A stretch of DNA of 64,000 nt. It comes from Paraphysomonas bandaiensis (lineage: Eukaryota; Chrysophyceae). The stretch is taken from contig CBFFRP010000043.1 in NCBI GenBank assembly GCA_965644295.1, positions 1-64,000 on the forward strand, read 5' to 3'. Both the position numbers and the translations under genes were made by a program. Every line of letters begins with the position of its first letter. Position 1 is the first letter of the stretch. Of this stretch, positions 10,049 through 23,250 are shown piece by piece. The notes under the pieces were generated by a model that saw only the letters and a program-made list of their open reading frames with translations, had not been told where the DNA came from and ran no database searches.

Positions 10049-13000
10049 CTAGTCATCTAAATCATCGAAATAATAAACGCTCTGTTGAGTTGGATTCAGT
10101 GTTTGCCCCCATTGAACATCAAATGGGTCATCCCCAAATGAAGTTGGTAGCGATGTGGCACTATGAACGGACGCAATATCCCAGTCATCTACAGGGACAA
10201 TAGCAGATACATTGGATCTTGATCTCAAAGTTTGTTGCTTCTTCATACGCTTTGCTTTACGCAGCCTTTCCCTGTCAAGAGCTCTCTCCCGAACCATCTG
10301 TGTCCTGCACCTCTGGAACACCCCCTCTGGAAAATGATTTATACCTGGATTCTTGACCTCCTCGTGAGGGTAATCGGGGGTGACTTCAAGTCCACATAAA
10401 TCTACAATTTCAATATTAATTCACTACACTAAAATGTAAACACTGAGCACTACTCACAACAAAAGTCAGTGCGATCTCTAACGCAAGGTATGCCATCACT
10501 GCTCTTGTGGACCATATGATGGCAAGTATCAGGGTCATCCTTCTCTATTATTTTAGAGCACGATGGACATTTTTGAGCTCCAGCTATCTTCGTCCACTCT
10601 TCAAGCTGATCATCTACCGTTTCCGCTGAGCATCGCTGTCCATAGTGCCATGGTTTTTTACATCGAATACAGAAACGCTGAATACAATACGGACACTCGA
10701 CCATTGACACGCTACTGCTGGATGGGTAGTTAACAAAATTGTTGCAGAAAATGCATCTCATGCCTTCTCCGTACATAGAACGATCACAAAACTCGATAAA
10801 CTTATCATACTGCGTTTCAGTAAGCACTCTTTTGGCCACTTCCGCGTCAATGAGACCCACACAGTTTTCAAAATGTAGTGGACATTTCAGTGGAAACATA
10901 GACACATCTCCGAGTGCAGCAACGACATATCCCCTTAGATCATCGAGGCATATTTTGTGCTTGCACTTTAGTGACAAGACTTTCACCTCAGCGATATGAC
11001 ACACCATGCAATCACCGCGAAAAAGAAGTTTATTTTTAACTTCATCCATTTTGGGGGTATACTTAGGATACGGGCGCGGTGCTGCTCCCTCGTACTTCTT
11101 CTTCTTTTTACGCTTCATAGCTTCATTCAATATATTATGAATTAGGCATGTCAAACAACATAGCAAATACGTACATTTCTCGATTTTACTCATGGCCAGC
11201 GTGACGCACTTTGGCAGTCGGTTATACACAAACAACACAGTGAACATGACAATTGCAAATACTGTGATCACAGCCAGTGGTATAAAAAACTTCGTATAAA
11301 AGTCGTTGTCTTCTTTTTCGTCCTTTAAACTCTTAACTAAAATACAATTCACGATTAGAAGAACTTAAATTTAGACACATTTCACTCACTGTATTTTAAG
11401 CAGTCCTGTCCTTGGTCATCGCCATTCAACCAATACTGCATTTCTAAGCCAAAGTCTACATCATCGGGGATCATATTCTTTGTAGTGTTTGCATCTATAA
11501 TTATGGTTGCACGCCCACAAGGAATGTTTATTTTTATTTTTCTTGCCCTAACACGATTGATATCAAGAAGCACATGGTCGTAGCCATATAATCCCCCAAT
11601 CACACGAAGCCGGCCGGTGGTTTCCCCCTTGAACTCGAGAATCCGCAAAGTTATTGACTGCATAGTGTTTCCAGAATCAAGTGAGTACACACAAGTTTTT
11701 CCTGGCACGACAGGTTCTAAATTTTGGTTTGAGACGTCCGCGGAGTGTGATTTTCCCTCCCATTCTCCTCGAAGGCTTAATATACTACGTACGCTGTCGA
11801 GGGTGGTCAAAAAAGATGACGCAACCTGATTGCTCGCAATCGAAAATTTTGGGGAAACTAGAGTAGCTGGCACTGCTCCGTGCACAGTTCCACAAGTCAG
11901 GAGTTTATTCTCTGGTGGCCTTAGCGGTTGCTCCATTGATGCAACACGACCATCATTAGAAGCTACATCAGCCTCCACTGAATATGAGTACCAAGGATAA
12001 TAAGATAGAGCTGATATATCTGTTGATACACGCAGATTCCACGATGACGTGTTTCTGGCAGTATCGATGTCAGAACTAAAACTAAACGACGATGGGGATA
12101 GTAGCAGCATTGGATCGCTTGAGTCTCTCCAAAAAGGCTCAGTGATAGACCAGTAGCTAGCTTGAAACCCACTACCAATATGCTGGGAGTTTAGATCTAC
12201 TGGAGACTTGAATCGCACAAAAAGTGTGCTCGATGAGCTTACAATTCGATCTGGTAGCTCCGTGCAGTCTATACAGTACCACAAAAGAACAGCTGTGTCA
12301 TCTGAACCATCATAAATCCACATTTCTGCACCACCTCGTAAATCATTAGCTGTGAGTTCAAGAACCAACTTTCCTGGTGTAGTGGCATAGGCACTATAAA
12401 TGACCCATTCACAAGTATCTCCAATGTGCATCGGTTCCGCCGGCTCACTTCCATCAGAGAAATGCATTGAAGGGGCCGTGAGCTTTCCTGGATTTTTCGC
12501 AAGACCACAGTGATACGAATCACCTAAAGAGAAGTATGATACATCAATGAAACTATCGGTGTTCAAAATGGCAGTTTGGTTGGCTGGTTTTGTTGATATA
12601 AACTGCAAAACCGCTTCTCCAGAAGGAACCTCGACCCACTTTTCTAGAGCATACACATCACTAGTGTTATAAGCTTCTACACCAGTGCAGGTTATACTGG
12701 CAACCAGTGAGCTAGGCGACATGGACAGGCCCCCGCTGTATAGGTAAAGTGCATCAGAGCAGTCAACGATAGATACCATTGAAAATACGAAGTACAGCGC
12801 CCCATCGTGAATAGGATTTATATGCCACGTGTAGTTCGACACTACTGTAGTGCGAGTAGTAACACTTCGAGGAAGCTGAAGAGAATAATACGACGAGGAA
12901 TATAAGTTAATAACACCATCTCCAGGGCCAGTGTGAATGGAGGTGATAGCGTAGTACGCAACGGAGAAACCGTTTCCTACAGGTGCGCCGAATGGCGTGC

Positions 13001-14840
13001 GGTACACAACTCGCATACCTGTACTAGAACGGGAGTACACCGGCACCGGCACCGCAGTTGCGCTTGATATGTGCGTTAATTCAGGCGCAGAAGAACTGAC
13101 ACCGTCATACACAGTCACAGTACCACCACCATATATATCCAAGCGGTCAAAGTACAGAAATAAGCCTTCACTATTTGTCGGTTTTATAATCCATTCACAG
13201 TGTTGGTTCGAGTACATAGTCTCTGCACTGTAACTACCATCTGTAAACCTCATTGACGGGGCTGTGAGCTCGGCGGGATTTGTCGGAAATCCACAGTGAT
13301 AATTAGGGCCATCTGAATAGTAGGACAACTCAAAGCTTCCATTTCGGGAGGAGTCAGAATTTGATTGGAATTGAATTAACGCAACTCCAGATGTCGCAGT
13401 AACCCACTGCACTGGAACTGTAGTCCCACAAAACGTTCCAAGTAGAGGGGAAGTTTCCTTTTCACCGTCGTATATCCTCAATATATCACCGCAGTCTGTG
13501 ATGCTGAGCTTCGAGAAAAATATCACCAATGGACCCACAGCACTCATCGGCTTAAGCAGAAACGAGTACCTAAAGTTTTTTCGGTAACGGTGCACTGTTG
13601 AGGGAGATAGAGGAGAGCGATCAGGAAGGGTGATACCAATAGCTGACGACATAGAATAGAGCTCTTGGCTATCACCCATTCCACTGGTATCTTTGTGGCC
13701 TGAGAAGTAATCACCGCGAAATCCAAGAAAAGATGTGGCCAGTAAAGTGTTGGCAGTATAGGACACATAGAGACCCTTTCCAGAGGACACCAAAGGGGGA
13801 GGAACAATCGCAAAAGTACCCTCTGAATTCCATAACTGTACTCCATCAGGGCCATCAGAGTCATATACAATCACCTTTGCCCCAGGCTTGAGGCTAACCC
13901 AGCGCAACAAAAGGACCACCGGCCCTCCGCCGGTAGGAAGGATACGCCAGTTGCACGCCTCACCACGGCGCATAACGTTGCTAGACTTGCTTCCATCCAC
14001 AATAGACATAGAATTCGCAAGTAATACATCTGGGCTACTCTGCAATGAGCCACAGTGATACAAATCTTCATCGGCAATGTAATCAATCAAAAAATTCGCG
14101 TTTATTTCAACGCTACCAGTTACTAACACAATAAGAGCCCGTCCACTTGTAGAATATATCCACTTCTCAGGCTTCGATGCAGAGAAGCATCCCCCCCGAA
14201 ATAGGACAGGACTGCTCTCTGTAGGTCCATCATATATCGACAACGTTGCATTGCATCCTAACTCAAACTGAAATATAGCAAACACAAAACGAATCACATC
14301 AGCACTGACAGATATTGACCATTGCATCTTAGAATTTGCGGGCAAAGTCTTACCACCAATAAGTGGGGGTTGAATGTGACCGTAGCCCATGACATAATTA
14401 AGAAGAAAATTAGTGGAAGATGCATTGTACACTTGTCCTTGTGCTAAGTGTCCGACATACTGAAGATCAAAACTAGATGCAGAAAAGCTGGCCCCAACAA
14501 CACCATGTATTTGGATAGTTACTGATCCCGTGGATGAAGTAAACGCAGGAGGTATAAGACTACCACATGCCACACATGCGAAGATAGGGAGAGAGGTACC
14601 GGAGTCGTATATCTGTAACTGAGCTGTGCGGATATTTAAACTGCGGAATACAAAACTTACACGATCAAGCTGTAAAGGTGGCTGAATGATCCACTCCTCT
14701 TTATCAGACTGACTGTTGACTGCATAAGAAATACTTCCAACTACACTTTTCTTGATTTGTAGTGCATATGTCTGTATATTTATTAAGCTTATTATAGAGA
14801 GGTATAGCAGACTCATGAACAGCTGCATTATACTACACAT
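10049..14840 (-). CDS. CUB-like receptor with cytoplasmic RBR E3 ubiquitin ligase
   Basis: Three exons (14840-11390, 11336-10458, 10401-10049) join in frame across GTGAGT...TAG introns of 53 and 56 nt, giving 1560 residues. A signal peptide opens the protein. Residues to about 1145 form a series of CUB-like modules, each marked by a YHCG start, a DGS turn, a CEW/CNW strand and a VYDG/IYDG strand. One membrane helix follows (about 1167-1188), then a Lys-rich stop-transfer stretch. The cytoplasmic part has RING1 (CMVC ... CKHKIC ... CPLHFENC, about 1260-1309), IBR (about 1345-1386) and RING2 (CPSC ... FCYLCG, about 1407-1450). In RING2 the parkin catalytic Cys is matched by C1422 (DTCHHM), and the next zinc-ligand position is His rather than Cys. 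Both RING2 Cys-Leu-Cys-Gly ligands are created only by the second splice. This implies surface ligand binding coupled to thioester-type ubiquitin transfer, which is inference. Confidence 0.86.
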
Positions 14841-15380
14841 ATATCGTCATACAATAAGTACATATGATCGTACACGAATCATCCCACTGATCGAATCCGA
14901 ACAGTGATTATGGAATTCAATTACTCTCCATTGGACTCACTTTGTCTATGAAGTTGTTCTTCCTCACTTCGTCATAAGGAGACAGTACACTGAATATCTC
15001 ATCAAAGTTCCAACGTAATATTTCAATGACGACGACAAAAATCTGTCCATACCTCATGTTATGTGCTATATGTTGGGGCTTTTGTCAGACTAGAACACGA
15101 AATCCCGTTATTTTAGCCACTCTCGCTGCTGTGGTATACTGCTGTACACACTGCTGTGTACGTATTCCATATGGTTACAATATTTGGACAATCGTATCAT
15201 ACATATAGACATAGAATTCCTTTTGCTCTCGTAGTATCCGGGCGGATACTGCTGTATTATTGTACCACAGTTCTGGTGTACCCGACTGCTGCTGTGTGTG
15301 TTCATATCATGTGGCATCGCTACATAGATATGACTCAGAGTCACAGTACATAATGAACCGCTAAAACCACATAACGTTAA
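14841..15380. promoter_or_regulatory. Divergent promoter region with TATACTGCTGTA motifs
   Basis: This 540-bp gap separates two divergent start codons. It carries GTATACTGCTGTAC (from 15134) and GGATACTGCTGTAT (about 15244), words that recur upstream of other genes in the window. Promoter function is inferred from position only. Confidence 0.35.
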
Positions 15381-18300
15381 ATGAAATATTATATTCTTCT
15401 CCTAAGCCAATACGTTTCCTTGAGTGCTGGTGCCGGCTTTACGAGTCATAATGTGGCTGCCCGGAGAGCCTCACAGTTTGAGTATTTCGGACCCGAAACA
15501 AACGAGTTTAACCCTTCGTATTTTTATGGTCTAGCAGAGGATCGTTCCGATGCTATTCAAGGAGGTTCCCCATTTCCTGATTACTTGTATGCGTGTGGGA
15601 CAGAACATGATGCAGGTAACGATTAAGGCTGTGGAGACTGTATCTGAGGATGTCATCTGATAGGCGAAGAGGCTCATTGGACTCCTTTCCAAATTTATTC
15701 TGCTGAGTATATTCGCGATCAATATCCTACGTGGATGCTCGATGGCCGGGATAGTGACGGAGCTGGTCTTGTTGCCTTCATGATGGGGGTCACATCCCAT
15801 TACATAGCGGATATCAATTGGCATGGGCTTGAAGTCATACCGAGTGGCGAAGGCCTCATACGCACTATGGGATATGCTGACTTCAACTGTACAGATGGAG
15901 ACCTATGTTCAACTGCTCATTCCGCTGCCGATACTGGTGGCGAATTTGCTGCAGCCGCCTCACTGGACCTTTCTTGGTATCCACAGGTATTCTTAACGAT
16001 AAAAATGAGCAACCGTGTAAATATACGTCGGTCCGTTTTTAATTCAATGGCGGATAGTGTTGTATATTTATCAATAGTAATTGTACTCATACTATGCCAT
16101 TGCCTTTCAGAAAGATTGGTACTTGCCCACCGAAGATCTAGTTAATATATACGCCACGATGAATGCCTCTGGGGAGGGTCCATTAGTGGAGCCTGAATGG
16201 ATCAAAGCCTGTGGCGTAATATTTTATGCTGGTAAATGTTAATAATATATGTGTATATGTGTTGAGTGTATTTGTATCGATATATTTCTAACAATATATT
16301 TAATATGTTTTCAATTCACTGATGAATACCTTTCAGGCAGTTTCGGGGTATCTCGATTTGGTGACTTGATATACCCTCTCCTTGCACCCTTTCTTGGCGG
16401 GCTTCTTCTTGAGGATTACTTTGAGTTTCCTGTTGGAGGGGTGGACGATGATGCGGCGTGGACTAGTTTTATGTGGAATCGGTTTGCTGATTGGTTGATT
16501 TATGGACCACCTCCACCAGACCCTCCCCCTAATTATGTGGATGACACAAGCCGAGATACCCAGAAGAAAAGAATGAGGGAAGGAATACTTCTTGGAAAAC
16601 GTCAGTGGGTGAGTGCAATGAGGGATATTATAAAAGATGTGTACAACTCGGAGAACGAATTTCAATATAGCGGCGGCGGTTTGTTTGAAGTTTATAATAG
16701 TCGTGACCAAATGGGGCTCCACGGGACATCTAAGGGATCCTTCATTGGGTTACGACGAAACCACACCTTAGATGACTTGATGATAAAGAAAGATACCAAA
16801 CTTTTATATTTACTCGCGAACTCATTGATTGATAATTATCTTGCTGTTGTGTTTCCTGAGATTCTAACCCATTCAGCGTCTACACTGAATAACGTTCGGC
16901 ACAAATTGAAAGACAGAGCACATGAACTTGCCCAGTCTCTTCGATCGCCTTCTTTTGCTGATGGTATACGAGGCGACATGCACCATGGAAGTTTTACTAG
17001 TGATATCGATGGAATAGGCTTCGCTTCGGGGAGCAGCGAGCATGAGTATTTCGCACGGTCTTTATCAGCTTCATCTGATGGATCATTTATGGTTGGGTCT
17101 CCAGGTTCGGGTCGTATCGGTGGACCACAAGAAGGTACAGCTAAACTATTTTTTCATAACACGAACAGTACAGCACGAAAGAACTCGAATGATGTATTTT
17201 CTGATCCTATTATATTCTATGGTGGGCGCGGAGGTGGACGAACAGATGCTTTTCCGACTTACGAACGATTTGGGTGGTCTTCAGCTGCCTGTGATATGAA
17301 TGGCGACGAAATAGACGACTGGATCATATGTGCTCCATCCCATAATGGAGGGCGTGATACAGATGCTGCGCGGGGAAACTACACTGGGCGATGTGATATA
17401 TTTTATGCACCTTTTAGGGACGATCCGGTACCAGATGCGAGTGTGTACGGGGACAAGGAGTGGGGAAACTTTGGGTACAATGTATTATGTGGAGATGTGG
17501 ACGGTGATGGACACAAAGATGTAGTAATAGCCGCTCCTTTTGTCGGAAGGTATGTTATGTTAGTTTTTGTATGTGGAAGTGCTATATAGTAACCTGTCCC
17601 TTCGACATTATTCTAAATTTGGAATACTTATGTTTAGTTATCCGGGTATTTCTGCTAATGATCGTGGGGATTTGTCCTCTCAAGGTGCTGTGTACGTATA
17701 TATGGCTTCGAATTTCGAAAAGACATTCTTGTCACCCAGTAGTGTCATGGAAAAGTCATTAGCAGCCTCCTCTGCTGATGTTGTGATTCAGCCTGACGAA
17801 TCGTTTCAGTGGTTTGGGAAGAGTTTGGCGTCGTCCCCTCGTGATTCCATTCATAATCTGTTTGTCGTGGGGGCCCCATCCTACCATTCTGCAGTAAAGG
17901 GAGAGGAGAATAGTGCTGTGGGACGTGTCTACGTCTACCCTTCCCTCTCCTCTTCATCTACATCAGTAGATTACTTGTTTACTGTAACAGGTTGTGGACA
18001 CTCTGGTCGAACAGGGCATGCCGTAGCGCTGTCATCCACACACCTTGCCTTCTCTGAAACACACTGGAATGGTACTACTTCCGATGATACAGTCCGACCA
18101 CGGGATACACTTTTAAGGGCTGGACGCGTGTTTGTGGTACCGCTGAATTCTGTGGTAGTAAATAAATTGACACAGTCCCCAGTTGACTATCGGGCGTGTG
18201 ACTTAGCTACAGTTGACGGAGTCATTCAGGTGTCGGGCGATACCTATGAGGGTCGATTTGGGTCATCCATTTCGTTTGATTCTACCGGATCAACTCTCTT

Positions 18301-18514
18301 TGTAGGTGCCCCACTGGCAGATGATGGTGTGGGTCGCGTATATTCTGTTGATATAGCTACTGGAAAAGTCGATTTATTGCTGTCAGGTGCGAAATATATA
18401 AACTCCAAGGGGCGACTTGGACAGGCACTGATGTTTGCTGATACTCTATATGTGAGCGCCCCTTATGCGACCATAAACGGTGAGGAAGAGTGTGGAAGGT
18501 TGTTTCGTGTCTAA
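15381..18514 (+). CDS. GPLD1: GPI-specific phospholipase D-like protein
   Basis: GPI-PLD cleaves the phosphodiester bond of glycosylphosphatidylinositol anchors, usually as a secreted enzyme. Five exons (15381-15615, 15664-15986, 16111-16231, 16337-17549, 17638-18514) join in frame to 922 residues, close to the mammalian length. The start is a signal peptide. The N-terminal half matches the zinc-dependent phospholipase C fold of GPI-PLD: SPFPDYLYACG, HWTPF, a VTSHYIADINWHG block with His/Asp metal ligands, AHSAADTGG and the WYLPTEDLVNIY segment. The second half contains integrin-like FG-GAP/beta-propeller repeats with calcium-loop motifs such as DMNGDEIDDW and DVDGDGHKDVVIAAP. The first intron is only 48 nt. 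Confidence in family is high. The substrate in this organism is inferred. Confidence 0.9.
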
Positions 18515-19385
18515 TATGCGCTAGTGCTACAAGTACTTCATTTTGTTGATGCACTATCATGTACTATGGCTTAGTCAAAATCACAAACAGATGTTATTTT
18601 GGCGCTATGTACGTTATGAAATTGTTGGCATGCTCTGACTATCGTTTTTTTGTTGTAAATGTGTGATACCTGACATTGAATATCAAAATACTCAAGAACT
18701 TATTTTGAGGGTGTAATGCTACAAGTTTTATCTAATTTCTATAATAGTACTAGAAGTTATTACGCCTGTGTGAAAATATACCACTTACTTTTCAGTCACT
18801 TATCTTGAAAGATACCCCACACCCCACACAGAGTCGGGTAGTGGTGAAATTCTTAAAATTTACAGATATCTTAGTTATTGAGAGTCAGCATGAAATTAAT
18901 TCTGGACCATGGAAAACTGAGCAGGGCAAGGTAAAAATATATTGGATTTCATTCCAGTCTAAACAGTCAATAAGAAAGATTCCAGTAATATGATCGCCAT
19001 CAGGCTTGCGTAACAATTTTGCAAACGTGGGAATTTTGGGAGAACTAGGGTTTTTACAGTATTCATGTTTTAAAAGCTATCTGTTTGTAGACTTAAGCAA
19101 AAAGTATTAAGTAAAAAATAGTTTGGTGTGGCGCATGCAATGTTTTCAACGAAGTATCTGTTTCCGCACAGCATTCCGAAGATAACGACATATAGTTTAA
19201 CTGAGAGTGGTTGATTGAAATAGTGCAAAATAAATTATTCCTTATGATACCACGAATCTACTATCTACTCATTATACAACTCATGCGCCGCCAATCAACA
19301 CTAACATGTCAATTCAAATTCACACTTCCCGACTCCCATTGCCCATCAAAGCTCTATTAGTAGTTAGACATACAAATAGCACCAT
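18515..19385. other. Intergenic between convergent GPLD1 and CFAP20 genes
   Basis: No gene. An 18-bp word CATCAGGCTTGCGTAACA at 18998-19015 also occurs in the 473-bp direct repeats at 55.6 and 56.9 kb. Confidence 0.5.
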
Positions 19386-20120
19386 CTACCCTTGCATGCC
19401 ATCTCCCATACCCGCTGACCCAGGATTCGGCTGTTGCTGCTGCTGCTGCGTGATGGGTAAGAACAGTTTGAACTCTGGTGGAAGTTCCTCTTCGGAGTAC
19501 AATCTGTCGGAGAAATAAATTCGACGGATACGGCAATTTGCGTGGATTTGCACGCGAAGAGTCTCGATATAATTTGTTCCATATGCACGACGAGTAAAAT
19601 CTGACAAGTTGAATTGAATTTGATTCCACCCCTCATCCAATCTCATGGGCATTGTGCATATAAAGGGCTTCACTCTGGTCGTTGACTGATAATTGGAGGC
19701 TCGGAAACGTCTTCGCACATTTTTGTCATCTAACACCATCACTTCAAATGTGAAATACTTTCTCAACTACAATATCAGATAACGTAAGTATTTAAATTCA
19801 AAACAATGTCAATATCTTACATTTTTGATGATCATGACAAGAAAAGGTAACTTTATTCCAAGCGTTTTCTTGGGATCTGCAGGGCACTGGATGAATGTTG
19901 TGCTCACATTAGTACCCATAATTTCAAGAACAGATGACTGAATATCAGGATCAGTGATACGTTTGATGTGCCCATTTCGAACTTTCTTGTCCCATATTTG
20001 CAACGGTTTGCTCCTTTGAGAAAACAGTTATTAAGCAGTTCTTAAAATAACACGACCATTAACTTACCCTATAGAATAAAGAATAGAAAGAAAACCAGAC
20101 TGATAAGTGTTCCTGAACAT
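19386..20120 (-). CDS. CFAP20: CFAP20 / Bug22 axonemal protein
   Basis: CFAP20 is a small, very conserved protein of cilia that binds the inner junction between A and B tubules of axonemal doublets. Three exons (20120-20068, 20013-19821, 19766-19386) give 208 residues. The protein begins [26 protein letters not shown], and the hallmark blocks [19 protein letters not shown] and [14 protein letters not shown]...[10 protein letters not shown] follow. These are nearly invariant across ciliated eukaryotes. The C-terminus carries a Gln run and a Gly/Met-rich tail beyond the conserved core. Its presence shows that the organism makes motile cilia or flagella. Confidence 0.97.
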
Positions 20121-20624
20121 TGTGCTAACTGAACTCCTCTCTGGTTGATTATTTGTAGCAATATTACCCCTCTATATTGCAATAGAAGCCAATGGACTAT
20201 GTATCATATATGTTCCATTGAGATGCGATCCCATTCAGCTCGACCGCTTGAATCAAGTAAAACGGTTTTTCTTTTAAATCATATCTTTTACAGTCGTCAA
20301 AATATTTTCAGGCTTTGAACTTAGATCTTATATACAGCAGTATATGGTGCACTTCTACGTATTCTCTATATACAGAGTATGGTATCATTTTTTTGGCCAA
20401 AAAAATTCAGTTCAGCCAGGAGTGCGTCTTTAGTTTATACTGCAATATATACATACACACATACACACACAAATATATATATATATATATATATAAACGT
20501 AATCTTTAACCACTGCGATCGATCTCTTGTGTCACTATTGACTGTAGTAAGTATCTGCTAGTGGAGGAAACTAAAAGTAAACTCTCCCTAGGAGATCCCT
20601 ATTGAGTAAATCTCTATCTGTATT
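20121..20624. promoter_or_regulatory. Divergent intergenic region with TATACAGCAGTATA motif and (TA)n
   Basis: Contains TATATACAGCAGTATATGG at about 20329-20347, which is 290 bp before the PAK start, and a CACA/TATA simple repeat near 20452-20494. A promoter role is inferred from position between divergent genes. Confidence 0.35.
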
Positions 20625-22402
20625 ATGGAGACACAAGCCCAGCCCCGTCGACCTAGCTTTAAGCCCCCTCCTCCTCCCACTGCAGGTGCAGGTGATTCAT
20701 ACATATAGACACATGTATACCCCTCGATAATTGTCTCATACGATACTCGTGTTGTTTTAGAGCGAACTATGAGCAGTGAAAATACATCAAGCACAAGAGA
20801 CTCTGAAAATGTGAGTATATGTTATGCTGTGTATATTTGAGAGCAGACATCACTCTTTTTATGTGTTAATGATAAACAGGACGTGAAAACATCGACTTCA
20901 GCATCACAAACATCCGCGAAAGGGTTCGGCCGTCGAGTGTCAGCTTTTTTTGCCAAATTGTTTTCAGAGGACGAGGAGCCCGCACCGATGGAAATAGGAA
21001 CTCCTTATAATTTTCAGCACATCCAACATGTTAAAGCTGACCCTCACACGTCCACAGGATTTGCTGTACGTAGATTTTGATTTGTATAATGTACGATCAT
21101 CACGCTTTAATGGTTTTAGGGGTTACCGGAGCCAATGCGTGTTGTACTGAAAGCCTCTGGGATATCGAAAGAGGAAAGCACTGCCCATCCTCAAGCCGTA
21201 CTCGACGTGCTCAACTTCCACATGGAGGGCGGACCCGCCGGTGATGTAAAAGCTGTCACGGCGGCACCATTACCCAAAACCGCGGAGGTTAATCGCGACA
21301 TTACGAAGGCTGCCATGATTAAACGGGAGAATTACACCCCACTTTTCACCGATCTCAAAAAATTGGGTCAAGGCGCTTCAGGAATTGTATATTCTGCTAC
21401 ACGAGTATCAAGCGGCGAGAAAGTTGCACTAAAGGTTGCGCCAATAAACGAACTCGCAGACCTTACCAATGAAATGGGCTTACAATCGATGTGTCGCCAT
21501 CAGAATATCGTCGAGTTCCAGGAAGCCTTTGTGCATGGTAGTGACGTTTGCATAGTGATGGAGTTGGTACCCGGCTCATCACTCACTAACTGCCTCGGGA
21601 CGCGAGTGGATTTCCCGGAGCCATGTATCGCGTACGTTTGTCGAGAGGTTCTTCGCGGGCTCCAGTTGATGCATTCTCTACACAGGCTTCATAGAGATAT
21701 CAAGAGTGATAATGTTCTGGTAAATTTCGTGCAACATCTTTACTCTATACCATATATAAGAATATCAAGTCCTGTTCTTTCGTTCGTCGATTTTATTTGA
21801 GTTATGTGTAGGTGGGGTATAATGGGGATGTGAAAATTGCTGATTTCGGGTTTGCTGCCAATTTAACGCGGGAGCAGTCCAAGAGGAGCTCTGTTGTGGG
21901 AACACCTTACTGGATGGCGCCAGAGTTGATCCGGGGTATGAGCTATGATGATAAGGTAACTTGCATGGTACTGATAGTTGATGTTCGCATTAGTTAGACA
22001 TTATTATCGTAAGGTCTGATTAAACCAATTCATACCTCGTTTCGTGGTGAATGCACAATTTTATAATGCGACCTTCCGTAGGTGGACATCTGGAGTCTGG
22101 GAATTACACTTATTGAAATGACTGATGGAGAACCACCACTCCTTCGTGAACCTCCTTTGCGTGCCTTGTTGTTGATTACAATTAATGATCCACCCACAGT
22201 GAAAGACCCGTCTAAGTGGTCGCGCGGTCTGCAACACTTCCTGTCCAACTGCCTTGTAGTGAACCCGACCGCTAGGGCATCCGCAGAGCAGTTACTCTCC
22301 CATCCGTTCATCGCATCAGCGTGTTCGCAGGAGGAGTTTGCGCTCTACGTCAATTCCAGGCTAAAGAAGAAGAAGAAGCCTGCAGCGACAGCGGGAAAAT
22401 GA
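20625..22402 (+). CDS. PAK: p21-activated (PAK/STE20 group) Ser/Thr kinase
   Basis: Binds active Rho-family GTPases through a CRIB motif and phosphorylates cytoskeletal and signalling targets. Six exons (20625-20691, 20761-20810, 20880-21065, 21120-21719, 21812-21955, 22082-22402) give 455 residues. The N-terminus is Pro-rich (KPPPPP), a possible SH3 ligand. A CRIB-like motif ([15 protein letters not shown], about 80-94) continues over the third intron into [10 protein letters not shown], as in PAK autoregulatory regions. The kinase domain has [10 protein letters not shown], the VALK lysine, [11 protein letters not shown] and GTPYWMAPE, all intact, so it should be active. It ends with a Lys-rich tail. 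The CRIB differs from the ISxPxxFxHxxHVG consensus, so GTPase preference is uncertain. Confidence 0.92.
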
Positions 22403-23250
22403 AAGTAGAGTGAAAGTTCTGAAGTTGTTAGACGTAGCTTCAGAGTTGTTGAGAGCGTAGAGCAGTAGTATAGGGAGTGCTGTGGTGGTGTATTATGTAG
22501 CGAAATTTAGTGTCATTTCATATTTATACTGGTGAGATACCTAGGCTAGAATGAGTAAAGCTAATACTTCAGTATATAATGTGGAATGAATAGCAGTTTT
22601 ATCATCTAGTGATGGCAAGATTAGGTGATAAATAGATAAATAGGGAATCTTTTGCTTATTATTGCAGAAAATAAGATTTAGAGCTAGTCTTAGTAATTAG
22701 TGAAAGATGCACTTCGTATTATTAGAAGATAAAGATTGATCATAAAACTTCAAAACTTCACATGTGTTAGAAATAGACATTTTTAGTAATAAGACCTTTG
22801 TTAACACTTATATGGAATATTATATAATTATAAGAGATACCATACTTCATTTTTGCGACGAGTAATTTCGACTCCAAGTTAAAACATTATGAATAGCTCA
22901 ATACCGTTAATATATACTTGCAATTCAAAGGAATACAGTTCTAGCTTTTCACGTTCCAATAGAAATGAAAAAATATTATTCGGAGTTAATCCTATAGTTT
23001 GGTGTATGGCATATTGTCATCGACAAGCTTAGTATCTGCAATTGGCACATTAAAATACATGAAATATCTCAGTACTTAGGTTACAACACTATCGTACAAC
23101 TTTTCCACATATAGTTCAAACTAAAAAATTGCACGAACAAATAGTAATCCAATATCGGGATTCGATCTCACGGAGAACGGAGATACCTGTAGTCCTGGTT
23201 TGATCGAGCACAATGATACTAGTGAAAGCACTTAGCAGACAAAAATTCTT
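22403..23250. other. Intergenic between convergent PAK and patatin genes
   Basis: AT-rich with no supportable gene or repeat. Confidence 0.5.

Noticed and set aside
11382-11400. Treating the CUB protein as ending at its in-frame stop and the RBR as a separate gene
   Set aside because: The stop lies in a GTGAGT...TTTTAG intron whose removal continues the frame directly into the membrane helix.
23150-23220. A TTCGA-containing stretch resembling a tRNA T-loop
   Set aside because: No matching acceptor, D or anticodon stems could be formed.
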